From positions 5,149,042 through 5,213,041 of the forward strand of contig JAPNXP010000010.1 in assembly GCA_028753945.1 (NCBI GenBank): DNA of 64,000 bases, written 5' to 3'. Of this stretch, positions 36,368 through 46,299 are shown piece after piece (within the stretch, counting starts at the first letter, position 1; the number at the start of each line of letters is the position of its first letter). This DNA is from Hexactinellida sp. DTS-2022. Its lineage: Eukaryota > Porifera > Hexactinellida. The notes beneath the pieces were generated by a model. It made no database searches. It worked only from the letters and a program-made list of their open reading frames with translations, and was not told where the DNA came from. The position numbers and the translations under genes were made by a program.

Positions 36368-38527
36368 CTCACATCTCCTCTGAGATGCCTGAACCGATCC
36401 GTACCAAATTTTGCATATTATCTAGGAATTATCTGACCACTCCAGATAAGGAATTTTTAAGAAAAATATTCACATCTTCCATCCCCAAGGTGATAAAACC
36501 TTTGATCAATTAAATTCGAGGGTTGTCCCAGTATGATTAGCATCTAGCATTCAATTAGTATAAAAGGATTTTTATGTCTCTATCATTTGTTAAGTGTGCA
36601 TTATAGAATGCCTAACTGAGAATGTAATTTAATTGGGCGAGAGTATATTTAATTCATCCAATCAGTTATTTGTATTCCGTTAGTATAGCTGTTGTATTCC
36701 TATATGATTTCCCATAATATAAACAACAATTGAATTTACATATAGACCAATAAAATTCAACCTTACATTTATGTTGTTGACAATTTAATAGTCATACCTA
36801 TTGCTATATAGATCGGGTTGACATATTTTTGCCAACTTCAGTCATAATTGACACACTAAATCCAAACCTGTTATTCAACTATTACGTATGCCACTTAAAA
36901 AACGTTCGCGTGTTGGTAATGATTGTAAACAAACGCCCAATACAGCGAGAAAGCGAATAAAACGTGAAAATGAAACTTACCAACAAAGACAAAGCGTAGT
37001 AAATTAGCAGAAAAACTCCGCCCAAAGGGCGGCTTTTCGGCTAGTACTTAATAAGATAAACTCATTATTTATAACACTACATTACATAATAAAATCTACT
37101 AAACACATGGAGATACATACATAATGTTATATACTTGTTTATAGATGGTATTACGTGTGAAATGAGAGTACAAGAGTATGCCGGCGTACAAAATCATGAA
37201 GATGTTTGCTCTTCTGTAGTAAGCTGTATTTTATTATTCATGCTTCATGGATTTGCAAATTCAGTTATTGGTTTATCAGAATTCTACATATTTAGTGTTT
37301 AAATTGATTGCCACCCATTTTGCAAAAAAATAGTACTGTATTAGTAATGCATATTTAGCTTATTAGGATCGGATCCTTTAGAACCAAATATTGAATACAG
37401 TGTAACCTCGCTAACCGGGGAATTTGGGACTCCAGATTTTGAAGTTATTCCCCAGTCCCCGGTTAGAGGGTGTCTCTATTTATTGATTTTCCTATGGTCT
37501 TGACTATCTATTGAAACTTATATTTTAGCACACTTAAGCAGGCAAGCATCACAGACTTTTTCGGAAATTCTAATTAGCCGTGTAGCTTATTTGTGTTCTA
37601 GAAACTTTCAGATTTAGGGAAACTAGTAGAATGCATTGTTTGTATCAAGTAAAGTACTATTAGTAAGACGCTGTAATAATACTATTCATCTGGACTTATG
37701 TTATAAATTTCCCGTTTAGCGAGGTTAGGATTTAAAGTATTATACGAAGTCGTAACCAGATCACATTCCCCATTCCCCGCTTAGGGCAATTCCCCGGTTA
37801 GAGAGAGTCATTTGTATATTAAACGACGAAATCAAAAAAAGAATTCCCCGCTCCCCGATTATCGAGGCCCCGGTTAGCAAGGTTACACTGTAGTATGAAT
37901 ACAAATATGAGAGTTACTTTACTATCTTTTAATTATGTCCCTTGACAGTCAATTTACTTAGAATGAGCGATAGATTAACAATTCAAGAAATACGTACTCT
38001 CCCATAATATTAATCTACTCCGTATATTTAGTTCAGCTCTGGTATCCCAACAGAAAGTTCTTTAAGGAATTTGACTCTAAACTTGAACGTAACTACAGAT
38101 GATATTATAGACTTCTATGACTATCTACAAGGTAAGAATTCAATGCAAGTATTTACTCAATATTTAAAAATAATGTATTTATTCTTTTTATTTATAGACA
38201 TTCTTATCACTAAACTGAGAGCTAACACACAAATACAAATACCTACTATATATGGAAACTTTATACAGATAGAAACTGATACATTTCAAGGTATTATTAG
38301 ATAATAATTCTAGTAATATTATACGTATATAATACTATATTAAATCATAATGATGTAATATATAATTTGTCGTCCAGAATTGATTGAGGAACTGGAAAGA
38401 GCTACATAATTTAAATTTGGTAGGGGGTGGGGAATTTGGTAGAGCGTTTCATAAATAACCACATTTTATTCCCATAAGGTGAATAATTCCTATATAATTG
38501 TATATCTATATTATTAAATCTCGATTG

Positions 38528-38562
<35 letters not shown>

Positions 38563-41500
38563 TTTGTTTGTCCGGATTGTATTAAAGTGATGGGGGACTA
38601 GAAACCGCATTTATATATGAGATATAAACTAACTTTCAAATGGTATAATTGGTAAACAAATGTTATAATAGGTAAACAAGTATGCTGAACACGAAATTCC
38701 CATTTACAAATTTATGATATGAATATTTATTGTTGTTGTTTACACAAAATAGGTAAACAAATTTATGAAAATTCAAAATCAACCTAGAAGTTAGCTTTCA
38801 ACGGATATATAGGTTAACAATTATGCTAAACACGAATTTCGCATTTATAAATTTATAATATAAATATTTGTTGTTGTTGTTGACACAAAATAGGTAAACA
38901 AATTTATGAAAATTAAAAATCAACCTAGAAGTTAGCTTTCAACGGGTATTATAGGTAAACAATTGTGCTTAACACGAATTTCGCGTTTATAAATTTCTAA
39001 TATGAATAATTGTTGTTGTTGTTTACAGAAAATAGGTAAACAAATTGATTAAAATTAAAAATCAACCTAGAAGTTAGCTTTCAACAGGTATTATAGGTAA
39101 ACAAGTATGCTGAACACGAATTTCGCATTTAGAATTTAGAATATGGAAAACAAGTTAAAACTATGGAAATTTTCTAAAGGGATGTATATAAGTCCCTTTC
39201 TGCCATTTTCCATGATAGAAAGGGTGAGGAGTAAGGCCGCACAGCGGCCGTTAACTTGAGGTGCGTAGCACCCATCCGTCGCAAAGCGACCGAGACCGAA
39301 GGGCTCGTACGATGTATATAATAGCAGCCACCAGTACAAAACGCCAATTTTTGTCATTCCCTTGAGTGGCCGTTATTAGCAGATTCGACTGCATTCAAAT
39401 ACAACTGACATTTAATTTGAAATAGAATATGCTTTAAAGCAGTGTTCCGCAACCCCTCATTTGCCGGCCGCATGCGGCCGGCAGAATTTCTTCAAGAAAA
39501 TAATTGTTTTACAGAATCTCTTTTGGATTTGATGTTCTATGTAGGCCTTTGAATTTATATTTAAAATTTCGTCACTATTCAGACCCTAGTGTATCAATTT
39601 TGGCGGGGAAAGGTAATCTCTGTTATAAACACACATTTAATTTGAAAACTATTATTATATTATGAGTACACTCCCCTAACAAACCCAAAAATCTCCTATG
39701 GAAATAGTACTATACATATAAGTCTAATATTTAGCGCTTATGTTCTGCGAATACTATTAATTGTCGCCACTTTGGGTTCAGAATCGTATTATATGCCACC
39801 GAATTAACCATAGTACTGATAGTAGAAGCTTTCAACTCTATTACATTTTGATTAGATTTGAAAATTATCATCCGATGTCACCATGTACCACTTCTTCCAA
39901 TTGCCCCTATGCTACAAGATGGGAATATGTGGCACATGGTGGCATTCGATGATAATTTTCAACCTAATCAGTAGCTAGCTAATAGAGTTAAATATTTTGG
40001 TTGAATACTTCGAATGCATAGAATACAAATATGACATCCAAATTGCAATATCCCATATATTTCGTATATAATACACATTATTAAAGACTTACTATATTAC
40101 TATTTTCTATGAGAAGTTGATATAGTACGAATACTTTGGTAAGGGAGTGTAGAGTTATCCACCTATTTGAACAATAAAACATATAGTATATACTACTACA
40201 TAACCCCTCAAAATAAATGATACACGAAGGGAATTTTTTCCAATTTTTATTGTGGTCGGGACAGCTGTGGGCTTAAGAAAATTGGCCTCGAGATTCAAAA
40301 AGGTTGCGGAACACTGCTTTAAAGGAATGGCGATTATAATGGGAATTTGCACAAATAATAATTCGTTTGGTAACTATTTTTCAAATATAATTACGTAGGC
40401 ATAGATGTTGTATAGTTATTACTGCATGTTTATTATTCTACTGTACCATAGAAAATACAAGCCTGGTTATTCATATAACTCCTGATACAAGCAAATTCGA
40501 AAATAGTTCTTTAGAGTATGTTTGGGATTCATATTTAGGGTACTTCACTATTACACTTCGTGTAATTTCAGTTATTTATGTTCCTTGTTATATCAGAGAA
40601 ACAATTTTGTGGTAAAAGTAATCAAGGAAACTGAAATAGCACCAAAGTATAAACTCAGAGATACGTATTATATTTAGTGTTTCAACTTTAGATTGGGAAG
40701 TAAAATCATTACCATTTACACAAGCTACAACTCTACTACAGATTTAACAATTGTCTTTAAACCATCCTATTCCGACTATTATTTCAATGTAAGTTTGATT
40801 ATAAATCGAGAGTACCAATTACTAAATTTATGCAATTATTAGTTTAGATTATAATTCAATTTGTTAACTGAAATTCATTCTTTAGAAAGATGATGAGTGT
40901 TTATATCTGAGCTCAGACGGGTGAGTAATACTTTTCTTTAAATATTTATAAGTTTGTTATAAGTCAGGATAATCATTAATCTGTTCTTAGAAATTGGTCA
41001 ACTGTTGGAGGGCATACAAGCTTTATTTCAAATAAAACCTTACTGTGTATCATCTATCATCAAGAAATAAGTACCATAGCAGTAGGAAGAAATTATAGCT
41101 ATACCAATACCGATTATAGCTATATCAATACCGATAAACCCAACTCTATCGACTATAGTTTATATTACAATTTAAGTTATCCTATCTTAGTCATATGTAT
41201 GATCTCTGCATTGCTCTTCTTAACATCTCTTATCATATTCATTGTTTCTTGGAAGAAATTCTTTTCTCACGATATCAATGTAGTACATTTCAACAACACA
41301 CTTGCTCTATTACTGGCTATGTTAAGTGTACCATTGATATATCTAGGATACATTAATTATAAAGGTACCCATGGATGCATTGTAATATCATTTGTTCTCA
41401 ACTTCCTGTGGACTAGCGTATTTCTATCCTCTCTCTCAATAGCTATAGTAGTCTTCTACACAATATGGGTAGTCAGCATTAGACACACAGCTAGGAAGTT

Positions 41501-42203
41501 GTACAAATACTTAATTCCTATTTGTTGGGGTGTCTCTCTCTTGTGGGCTACAGCCTGGGTATTGTACAATACACTAACTGTCAATCCCTGTGACCGAGCT
41601 TATTATTCTGAGCAATGTTTTGTTTTCAACAGAAACGCAAAGTTGGAGATTGGTTGGTCATTTCTAGGCCCAATGGTTGCAATTGTCTTAACAAACGCTT
41701 TATTGCTAATCCTGACTCTCTTTAAGATCTGGTTAGCACTTAGGAAACAGAATAGTCAGGAGGGAGATTTGAAGAGACTCCGTAGAGTAGTTATTGGGGG
41801 AATTCTCTTGATACCAGCGTTAGGTCTCCCTTTTATTTCATTGCTAGTAATACAATTGTATGATGCCACTAAACACTATGATGCCTCGAATAATGCCTCA
41901 TATGATGAATCCAGCATCCATAATAATATCCTAGCTTTCCTTGCCGTCATGTTCATCAACTCTCCTATAGGCATAGCACATTTTATACTGATAACGTGTC
42001 AGATAAAGGAAACAATCCTTCGCAAATACTGTTGCTGTTGTCGCAGAATAACTCGCGCTCAAATTGCTCATTCCCTCCACCTTAATATTGCTAGAAAAGT
42101 CCCTAAACTTAACCGAGACACTCCTAATGAAGTTATTCCAATTTCTGTTCCTGCGACAGAATCTACTGTGTACTCCAATGGTTCTATTGAACCAGGTAAC
42201 TAA
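23794..42203 (+). CDS. Adhesion-type 7TM receptor with N-terminal C-type lectin domain (nine-exon model)
   Basis: My exon model is 23794-23857, 35878-36252, 37145-37218, 38032-38131, 38198-38290, 40452-40515, 40692-40788, 40886-40920 and 40991-42203. All introns are GT-AG, the phases match at every junction (1,1,0,1,1,2,0,2), and the joined length is 2115 nt (704 residues plus stop). The order is signal peptide, C-type lectin-like domain (about 23-146), a low-complexity GAIN-like stretch, a degenerate GPS (about 294-328), then seven hydrophobic segments (about 362-640) and a cytoplasmic tail with a CCCCRR cluster. This is a plasma-membrane receptor of the adhesion (B2) GPCR type. The GPS lacks two of four Cys and reads HQE instead of HLS/T, so autoproteolysis is doubtful. 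Introns 1, 2 and 5 are stuffed with transposons. Assignment of exon 1 across a 12-kb intron rests on phase match and the missing signal peptide; other exons may have been missed. Confidence 0.75.
24300..24487. mobile_element. Small MITE with CAGTCGACTC ends (pogo/Tigger-like)
   Basis: The left end CAGTCGACTCAGCTTAAT follows TA; the right end is its inverted counterpart (AAGCGGAGTCGACTG) followed by CA rather than TA. The interior repeats 'GATTAAGCGGRRAAATCTATTA' -like blocks. It lies in intron 1 of the receptor gene. Confidence 0.6.
24970..25600. repeat. Array of ten near-palindromic 35-bp units
   Basis: Each unit has the core CTATACTATAGTATAG flanked by ACTGTGCCGA and TGGCCCAGT, making an almost perfect palindrome. 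About ten copies recur every 54-73 bp, separated by short AT-rich spacers such as ATTGGTCTTAGTGCTTTGG. One copy near 25365 is mutated in the centre (CTACAGGATAG). It sits in intron 1 of the receptor gene, directly before the composite tandem repeat. Confidence 0.9.
29156..29394. mobile_element. MITE with CCAGGCCTTCATCT inverted ends
   Basis: The ends CCAGGCCTTCATCT are perfect inverted repeats of 14 bp. The interior contains several GGGTGCGC/GCGCACCC palindromic motifs. It split the GATGACCCAAC block of a composite unit; the flanks (GATGATCC and TGATGACC) look like a diverged 8-9-bp duplication. Confidence 0.75.
31719..33480 (-). mobile_element. Helitron-like element (copy 4) inside the composite repeat
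   Basis: Minus orientation: the 5' end TCTGTATATTAAAAGCGG is at 33480 and the 3' end, GTCGCGAAGCGAC hairpin then GGGCTAG, is at 31719, with host A and T on either side. Here the canonical CTAG end is kept. Comparison with the uninterrupted units (for example 30308-30330) shows a clean empty site, AATTATTT, split between A and T with no duplication. The element contains CA-repeat tracts and a duplicated TGACGTCATAATCCCGTTAT block (near 32932 and 33286), but no helicase frame. Confidence 0.82.
33732..34647 (+). mobile_element. Helitron-like element (copy 2)
   Basis: The 5' end TCTATATTATTAAATCTCG is preceded by host A. A GT microsatellite and about five copies of the roughly 140-bp minisatellite (GTAAACAAGTATGCTGAACA...) follow. 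The 3' end is GTCGCAAAGCGAC then GGGCTCG followed by host T. The host unit is restored by joining ...CTTAATA with TTCTACTGAAAC, as in sister units, with no target duplication. Confidence 0.78.
35878..36252 (+). CDS. Exon 2: C-type lectin-like domain of the receptor
   Basis: A 375-nt phase 1-1 exon between TTATTTAG and GTAAGTAT. It encodes a full-length CTLD with the expected Cys pattern (YECQ, YCFTISEEKVNW, ATCVQQGGRL, DTCEF, NDCVRF, LDCSTSHTAVC) and the characteristic ANATC..QGG.L and YWTGY blocks. No EPN or QPD sugar-binding triad is visible, so glycan binding is uncertain. As the outermost domain it would form the ligand-binding head of the receptor. Confidence 0.88.
36281..36366. repeat. 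(CTGT)n microsatellite
   Basis: About 21 perfect copies of the tetranucleotide in intron 2 of the receptor gene. Adjacent sequence (CCTCACATCTCCTC...) recurs inverted next to a short GACA run at about 17200, so the microsatellite probably arose in the tail of a dispersed repeat. Confidence 0.95.
36888..37044 (+). mobile_element. Helitron remnant: start of a replicase frame plus canonical 3' end
   Basis: A 39-residue frame (36888-37007) starts MPLKKRSRVGNDCKQTP and has NTARKRIKRENETYQQRQ, the basic N-terminal motif I associate with Helitron Rep/helicase proteins. It ends in a stop and is followed by the textbook terminus: hairpin CCGCCC-AAA-GGGCGG (37018-37032), then CTTTTCGG and CTAG (37041-37044) followed by T. 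The 5' end was not located. It lies in intron 2 of the receptor gene. Confidence 0.65.
37398..37890. mobile_element. TA-flanked MITE, pogo/Tigger-like
   Basis: The 493-bp element has ends CAGTGTAACCTCGCTAACCG and, inverted, CAGTGTAACCTTGCTAACCG, with TA on both sides. Related short MITEs occur at 57265-57349. Non-coding; located in intron 3 of the receptor gene. Confidence 0.82.
38505..39307 (+). mobile_element. Helitron-like element (copy 3)
   Basis: Same 5' end (TCTATATTATTAAATCTCG after A), a long GT tract, about four minisatellite units, and the 3' GTCGCAAAGCGAC hairpin with GGGCTCG end followed by T. It lies in intron 5 of the receptor gene. Confidence 0.75.
39441..40316. mobile_element. 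hAT element remnant with 8-bp target duplication
   Basis: Ends CAGTGTTCCGCAACC (inverted perfect) and a target duplication CTTTAAAG on both sides (39433-39440, 40317-40324). The 876-bp body has no transposase frame. It includes an imperfect hairpin at about 39850-39970 whose arms contain TTGAAAATTATCATC. It lies in intron 5 of the receptor gene. Confidence 0.88.
40991..42203 (+). CDS. Last exon: GPS remnant and seven-transmembrane domain
   Basis: It opens in phase 2 with GNWSTVGGHTSF and LLCIIYHQEIS, a GPS-like stretch, then a Tyr/Asp-rich linker (NYSYTNTDYSYINTD). Seven hydrophobic segments follow, including LLFLTSLIIFIVSW, LALLLAMLSVPLIYLGYI, ILLIPALGLPFISLLVI and ILAFLAVMFINSPIGIAHFI. A Cys-rich second extracellular loop (CDRAYYSEQCF) and a basic juxtamembrane tail (RKYCCCCRRITRAQ) suit a secretin/adhesion-family GPCR. 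The frame ends at TAA 42201-42203; a possible donor CCAG|GTAACT just before the stop means an alternative 3' exon cannot be excluded. Confidence 0.85.
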
Positions 42204-42990
42204 TTTATTTGTTGTATTGTTGTGTGTTTCTTATGATACTTTAATTGATTGAATTCCCATTCCGCTTTGTTTAGTAACTAGTTATTAGATTTGCCTAATT
42301 AGTTGGTAATCTATTTGTGTGCTACTACTTTGCAGTTAATTTGTATTGCATATTGTTGTTGTTTTCAATTATTAAAGAATTGTTAATATACAATTCCCAA
42401 AATAACATTAAGAATAATGGACGTTAAATTAGCTAATAAGTACATATTCAACTGTTTAACTAATAACAACTTAAAAATAGGGTTTGCATTAAGTTAAGTT
42501 GAATTAGCTTTTTATGAAGTCTCTCTATTATGAACACAATTTTTGGTCACTTGAATGTTCGTAATCTCACAGTAAATGTAACCAAGATTTTTGCGGCCAT
42601 TTTGACTTAAATAATAACAAAGAGTTTCCATTTCACGCGCCAATACGTAAATTAATTTTATTCCCCCGCCTAAAATCAGGCGCTAAAGAGTTAAACGCGT
42701 TAAATATCATCTCTATAAGATCATAAACTCAACTATTGAATCAATATTATAACCCAAATTACTGACATTATTGGACTAGTATGAATGATGCATTATGTAT
42801 GCTGATCGTAGTCAATTGAATGCATTATAGCGAATAGAATCTATAGAGTACATATTATAGTAAATAAACAACAACAAATTCACATTATTTAGCATCAACA
42901 AAATTCTTCATATGCTTTTTCATCCATTAGATGATCGATCCATCGAAATTTTATCGGAAATTTTAGTTTGATCATCCAAACGTCTAAATA

Positions 42991-43297
42991 CATACCTGCC
43001 AACCGTACAGGGATTTTGACCATTTTGGCTGGACCATACAGGGATTTTATAATTTGTACAGGGATTTTTAGCTAGGGTAAAATTATTGATTGTGAGTCTA
43101 TTAATACATAAACATTTTGTTTTGTTAAATAATCTGTTCCTAATCGAGCATACAGGGATTCCCTGTACAGTCTATATAAACCAATATTTTCACCTTTACA
43201 AGAAAGATTTTTTGGGGTGTACAGGGATTTTGGCCAATGTACAGGGGCAAATAGGAGCCTCGTACAGGGATATGTCTGAAATTGGTTGGCAGGTATG
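42991..43297. mobile_element. CATACCTGCCAACC-ended element in the H-protein gene
   Basis: A 307-bp element with 14-bp terminal inverted repeats CATACCTGCCAACC, a 6-bp target duplication TAAATA (42985-42990, 43298-43303), and several internal GTACAGGGAT motifs. A second copy is at 54551-54901. Superfamily not assigned. Confidence 0.82.
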
Positions 43298-43313
43298 TAA
43301 ATATGGTGATTTG

Positions 43314-43506
43314 CAAAAAAAGAAGTAGGGGGGGCGCTCCCTTTCAAATTTAGCATTATCTTAGAAAACATAGATGAAAACGGGCCCCAATAATGAATCT
43401 ATAGATAACTAATAGGAAGGAGCGCCCCCCCTGGGATATAAGCGCGCCCCCTAGCGAAATATGCGGGGGGGCGCGCCCCCCCGAGCCCCCCCCCAAAACA
43501 TCACTG
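43314..43506. mobile_element. hAT MITE (GC-tract family) in the H-protein gene
   Basis: A close relative of 15163-15373, with target duplication GTGATTTG (43306-43313, 43507-43514). The right end CATCACTG is intact; about 13 bp of the left terminus are missing, so the element can no longer transpose. It donates an artificial C-terminal extension to the interrupted H-protein frame. Confidence 0.83.
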
Positions 43507-43943
43507 GTGATTTGTTTATCAGTTCTGGTTTATCTTCTAACTGTTTGTTTACCTCGACAACCTCGCCGTCAAATGGAATGTAAACTTCAGAAGCGGCTTT
43601 GACACTCTCTAACATACAAAATGTTTCTCCTTTTTTCAACTTTTGTCCTTTATCCGGAATCTCAACGTATACTAGATCTCCTAACTGGATTTGTGCATGA
43701 TCGCTTATACCAATCGTTATAGTTTCAGTTTCACTTTGAGTTAAAATCCATTCGTGAGATTCTGTGAATTTAACGTATTTGTGTGGTATGCGACCCTCAG
43801 GGAGCTCAACACCAATAAACCTCCTTTGGATACAAAATTGGTTCGAAAAAGAGATATTTTTAGGCTGCCATATAGGAAAATTTGAGATTTTCCTCACCTT
43901 TTGCTGTATATTTGTACGTGCGATACAATTGCCATTGTTCCAG

Positions 43944-44345
43944 TTAAGTTTCGAATGAGTGAGATTGGAATTCGTAGTGTAAGAAGAAAGTATAATTAAT
44001 TCTGTAATAGAACTGCCATAATTTCCATTTCATTTGTTTCATATTTCGATTTATTATTTGGAGTTTGTTGAACATTCCATGTACATTTGTTTGTGTTAAT
44101 ATTAATATACCAGCATCTTTGCTTGTTAGTTTACTGTTTTCAATGTTTATTTGTAATGCAACACCCATTCCGTATATAATCTCCTTGTTAATTACATTTT
44201 GTTTTGATTGCCTAATAAAATACCTTCTAGTCGCTTCGGTAACTAGGGTAATTATTACGTCATTAACTGTTGTATTTGTTCTTGTTTTCACTTTATGATT
44301 ATTTTCAATTTCAAGTTTGTACTCCAGGAAATTCTTTTTGCCCCG
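43944..44345 (-). pseudogene. Fragment resembling wax-ester synthase/DGAT (WSD family)
   Basis: A minus-strand frame contains TTVNDVIITLVTEATRRYF followed by MGVALQINIEN and then LQIINRNMKQMKW. In WS/DGAT acyltransferases I recall a TVNDV....(G/A)LRRY block followed by a 'PVSLR' strand and an 'RL..I...M..LK' helix, in the same order. No HHxxxDG active site lies in the window nearby, so at best this is one exon or a fragment. It lies just upstream of the H-protein pseudogene on the same strand. Confidence 0.4.
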
Positions 44346-44493
44346 GTAGCATTAGTACAAAATGTTCGCTTTATAGGTGAATTTCATGTGGTCTATAGGG
44401 GTAGAATGGTATCATAATGATTTAATGAAAGTGTTAATATTCAATATTAGGCGTTGAAGTTTCGTAAGTTGGGGAATAGCAAGTTTAATTATA

Positions 44494-45753
44494 CGAGCCC
44501 TTCGGTCTCGGTCGCTTCGCGACCTTTGTTCGTTCGTGTTAGGCACTACGCGATGCAATTAACGGCCGCTTCGCGGCCTTTCCCTCCTCTAAAAGGTAGT
44601 AATATTAATAATAAATAAGTTAACCTGTGGCTAGTATATTACACACACTACTTAACGCGAGCTTAAATTCATTCTGGGTTGTGATTCGTTAATGTAATCT
44701 GTTTGGGAAATGATGTGTTATGTATGTTATTCTCATTACTTATTAGTTATTAATTATTAGTTAATAATATTATATGATATTGGCTCAATAATTCTAAATT
44801 AAGGTAGCTCATTTCAGCTCCATTAAAAGGTTAGCTTGTTAGCTCAAATAAATTGAAACCCGTGGCTGATAAATGATAAGCAATTATTTATTTCAGTATA
44901 CTATATTGCAAAGTAATTTACTTAGCCTGGATTTAATCTCTGCATAATAATGGTTTAAAGATGAGAATAAGACCGCTTCGCGGTCTTATTCTCACCATTA
45001 AACCATTATTATGCAGAGGTTAAATCCAGGGTTGTAAAATATTTGATTTAATTGATAGTAATAATAAACATATCAATCTCATAATTAGACAGATCCTAAA
45101 TCCTTGATGAATCAACTACTTAATTAATTTCATAATTTCAGTATAGGTTAGAAATTACGTAATTCCATTAATTGTCTTATTAATAGGAAGCCAATATGGT
45201 GTAATAAATAAACAATGCATCAGAGAAGTTAACTACTCGAGTGCATTCTTGTTAAAACCAAACAAATCAGATCACCCACATAGTGCTAAGAATAATATGA
45301 TACATTTGAACTAATAACTTTCGTTAATCACTTACTTGAATTGTTTGCAATAGAACACAATCAAAAATCGATTTTGCACTTTGCTATACCTGTGTTGGTA
45401 CGATACACTATTTATGGTTGATTAGTGCAGGGACTAATTAATTAACTGTGTCACAATCAGAAGTAAAATGGGAATTCGTGAACTGCTATCAGGTGTAGAA
45501 ATTTAGTATACGTCTAATGATTTGAATTCTCTACAGATCGGAGCAAAATTGGGAAGCTAGTACAAAATATCTGTTTTTCGCAACTGTGACGTCATAATCC
45601 CGTTATTTTGTTTCAAAAACCAATAGATCGTTGTCGCAGTACAAAATTACCCCTGCATGCCAATTTTCAGGTTTCTGGGACTCGTAGTCTTTTCAATTAA
45701 TTCTGGACAAACACACACACACACAGACAACAATTGCGCTTTTAATATAGAGA
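44494..45753 (-). mobile_element. Helitron-like element (copy 5)
   Basis: Minus orientation; the 3' end (GTCGCGAAGCGACC...GGGCTCG) is at 44494 next to host A, and the 5' end TCTCTATATTAAAAGCGC is at 45753 next to host T. It carries CA tracts and the TGACGTCATAATCCCGTTAT block at about 45588. A 100-nt hairpin at 44926-45027 is absent from the related copy at 31.7-33.5 kb. Confidence 0.75.
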
Positions 45754-46299
45754 TAATTATATAAGAAATTACTTATATAGAGCTCAGCTCTAGTAGAGTT
45801 CAGTTTTTCACTATGTGTATTCAGCACTGAGAAGGGTCAGTTTTTTTCCAGAGTTTGAAAGTGACCTTTAGAAAGTAAGCCTGGGCTTTTAGTATGGGAA
45901 AAAATCTGAACTCTACAAAGCTCAGCTCTATATAAGGATTCCCATTATATAATTATCACTATATCTCTGTGATCTATTTCTCACAATCTTAAAATTACTT
46001 CCCAACCTGATATACAGTCGCCGATTGCATGATGAATTCTAGATTTGAGAAAAAACAATTATAAATAGAACTACTTATATATCGGCTGAGACTTTCAATA
46101 TTAAACCAGGTTAGACAATTTTAATTTTTTAAATGAGCTTAAAAAAATCCGGAAAAATGACCTTGCAGTACCTGTAGATCTATTAGAAATGTGTTAGCCA
46201 ATATATAAGTAATCCCCTAGAAGTTTACTTGTGGTAATTGCAGAACTACTATATTAATTGTGATAAATATCCAGAGAGTAATATATATATATATATATA

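Larger units (their letters stand above)
42895..43897 (-). pseudogene. GCSH: Glycine cleavage system H protein, split by two nested transposons
   Basis: The minus-strand frame starts with a basic, hydroxylated mitochondrial-type presequence (MRKISNFPIWQPK...RRF). H-protein landmarks follow: KFTESHEWI, GISDHAQIQLGDLVYVEIP, and the lipoyl motif LESVKAASEVYIPFDGEVV with the modified Lys at about residue 100. In the mitochondrial glycine-cleavage complex this lipoate arm shuttles the aminomethyl group between P, T and L proteins. After NKSP the frame runs into a hAT MITE (43314-43506) and then a second element (42991-43297). The expected C-terminus (start SPYLDVWMIKL, end LMDEKAYEEFC, stop at 42895-42897) resumes beyond both, in frame once the insertions and one target copy each are left out. 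About 162 residues in total, the family's usual size. It has no introns, so it may be a retrocopy. Confidence 0.85.

Noticed and set aside
40516-40691. Alternative receptor exon at 40597-40664 with 35-nt and 27-nt introns
   Set aside because: Phases also fit, but such introns are implausibly short; a single GTATGT...TTTAG intron of 176 nt joins the flanking exons in phase and gives a smoother GAIN-like sequence.
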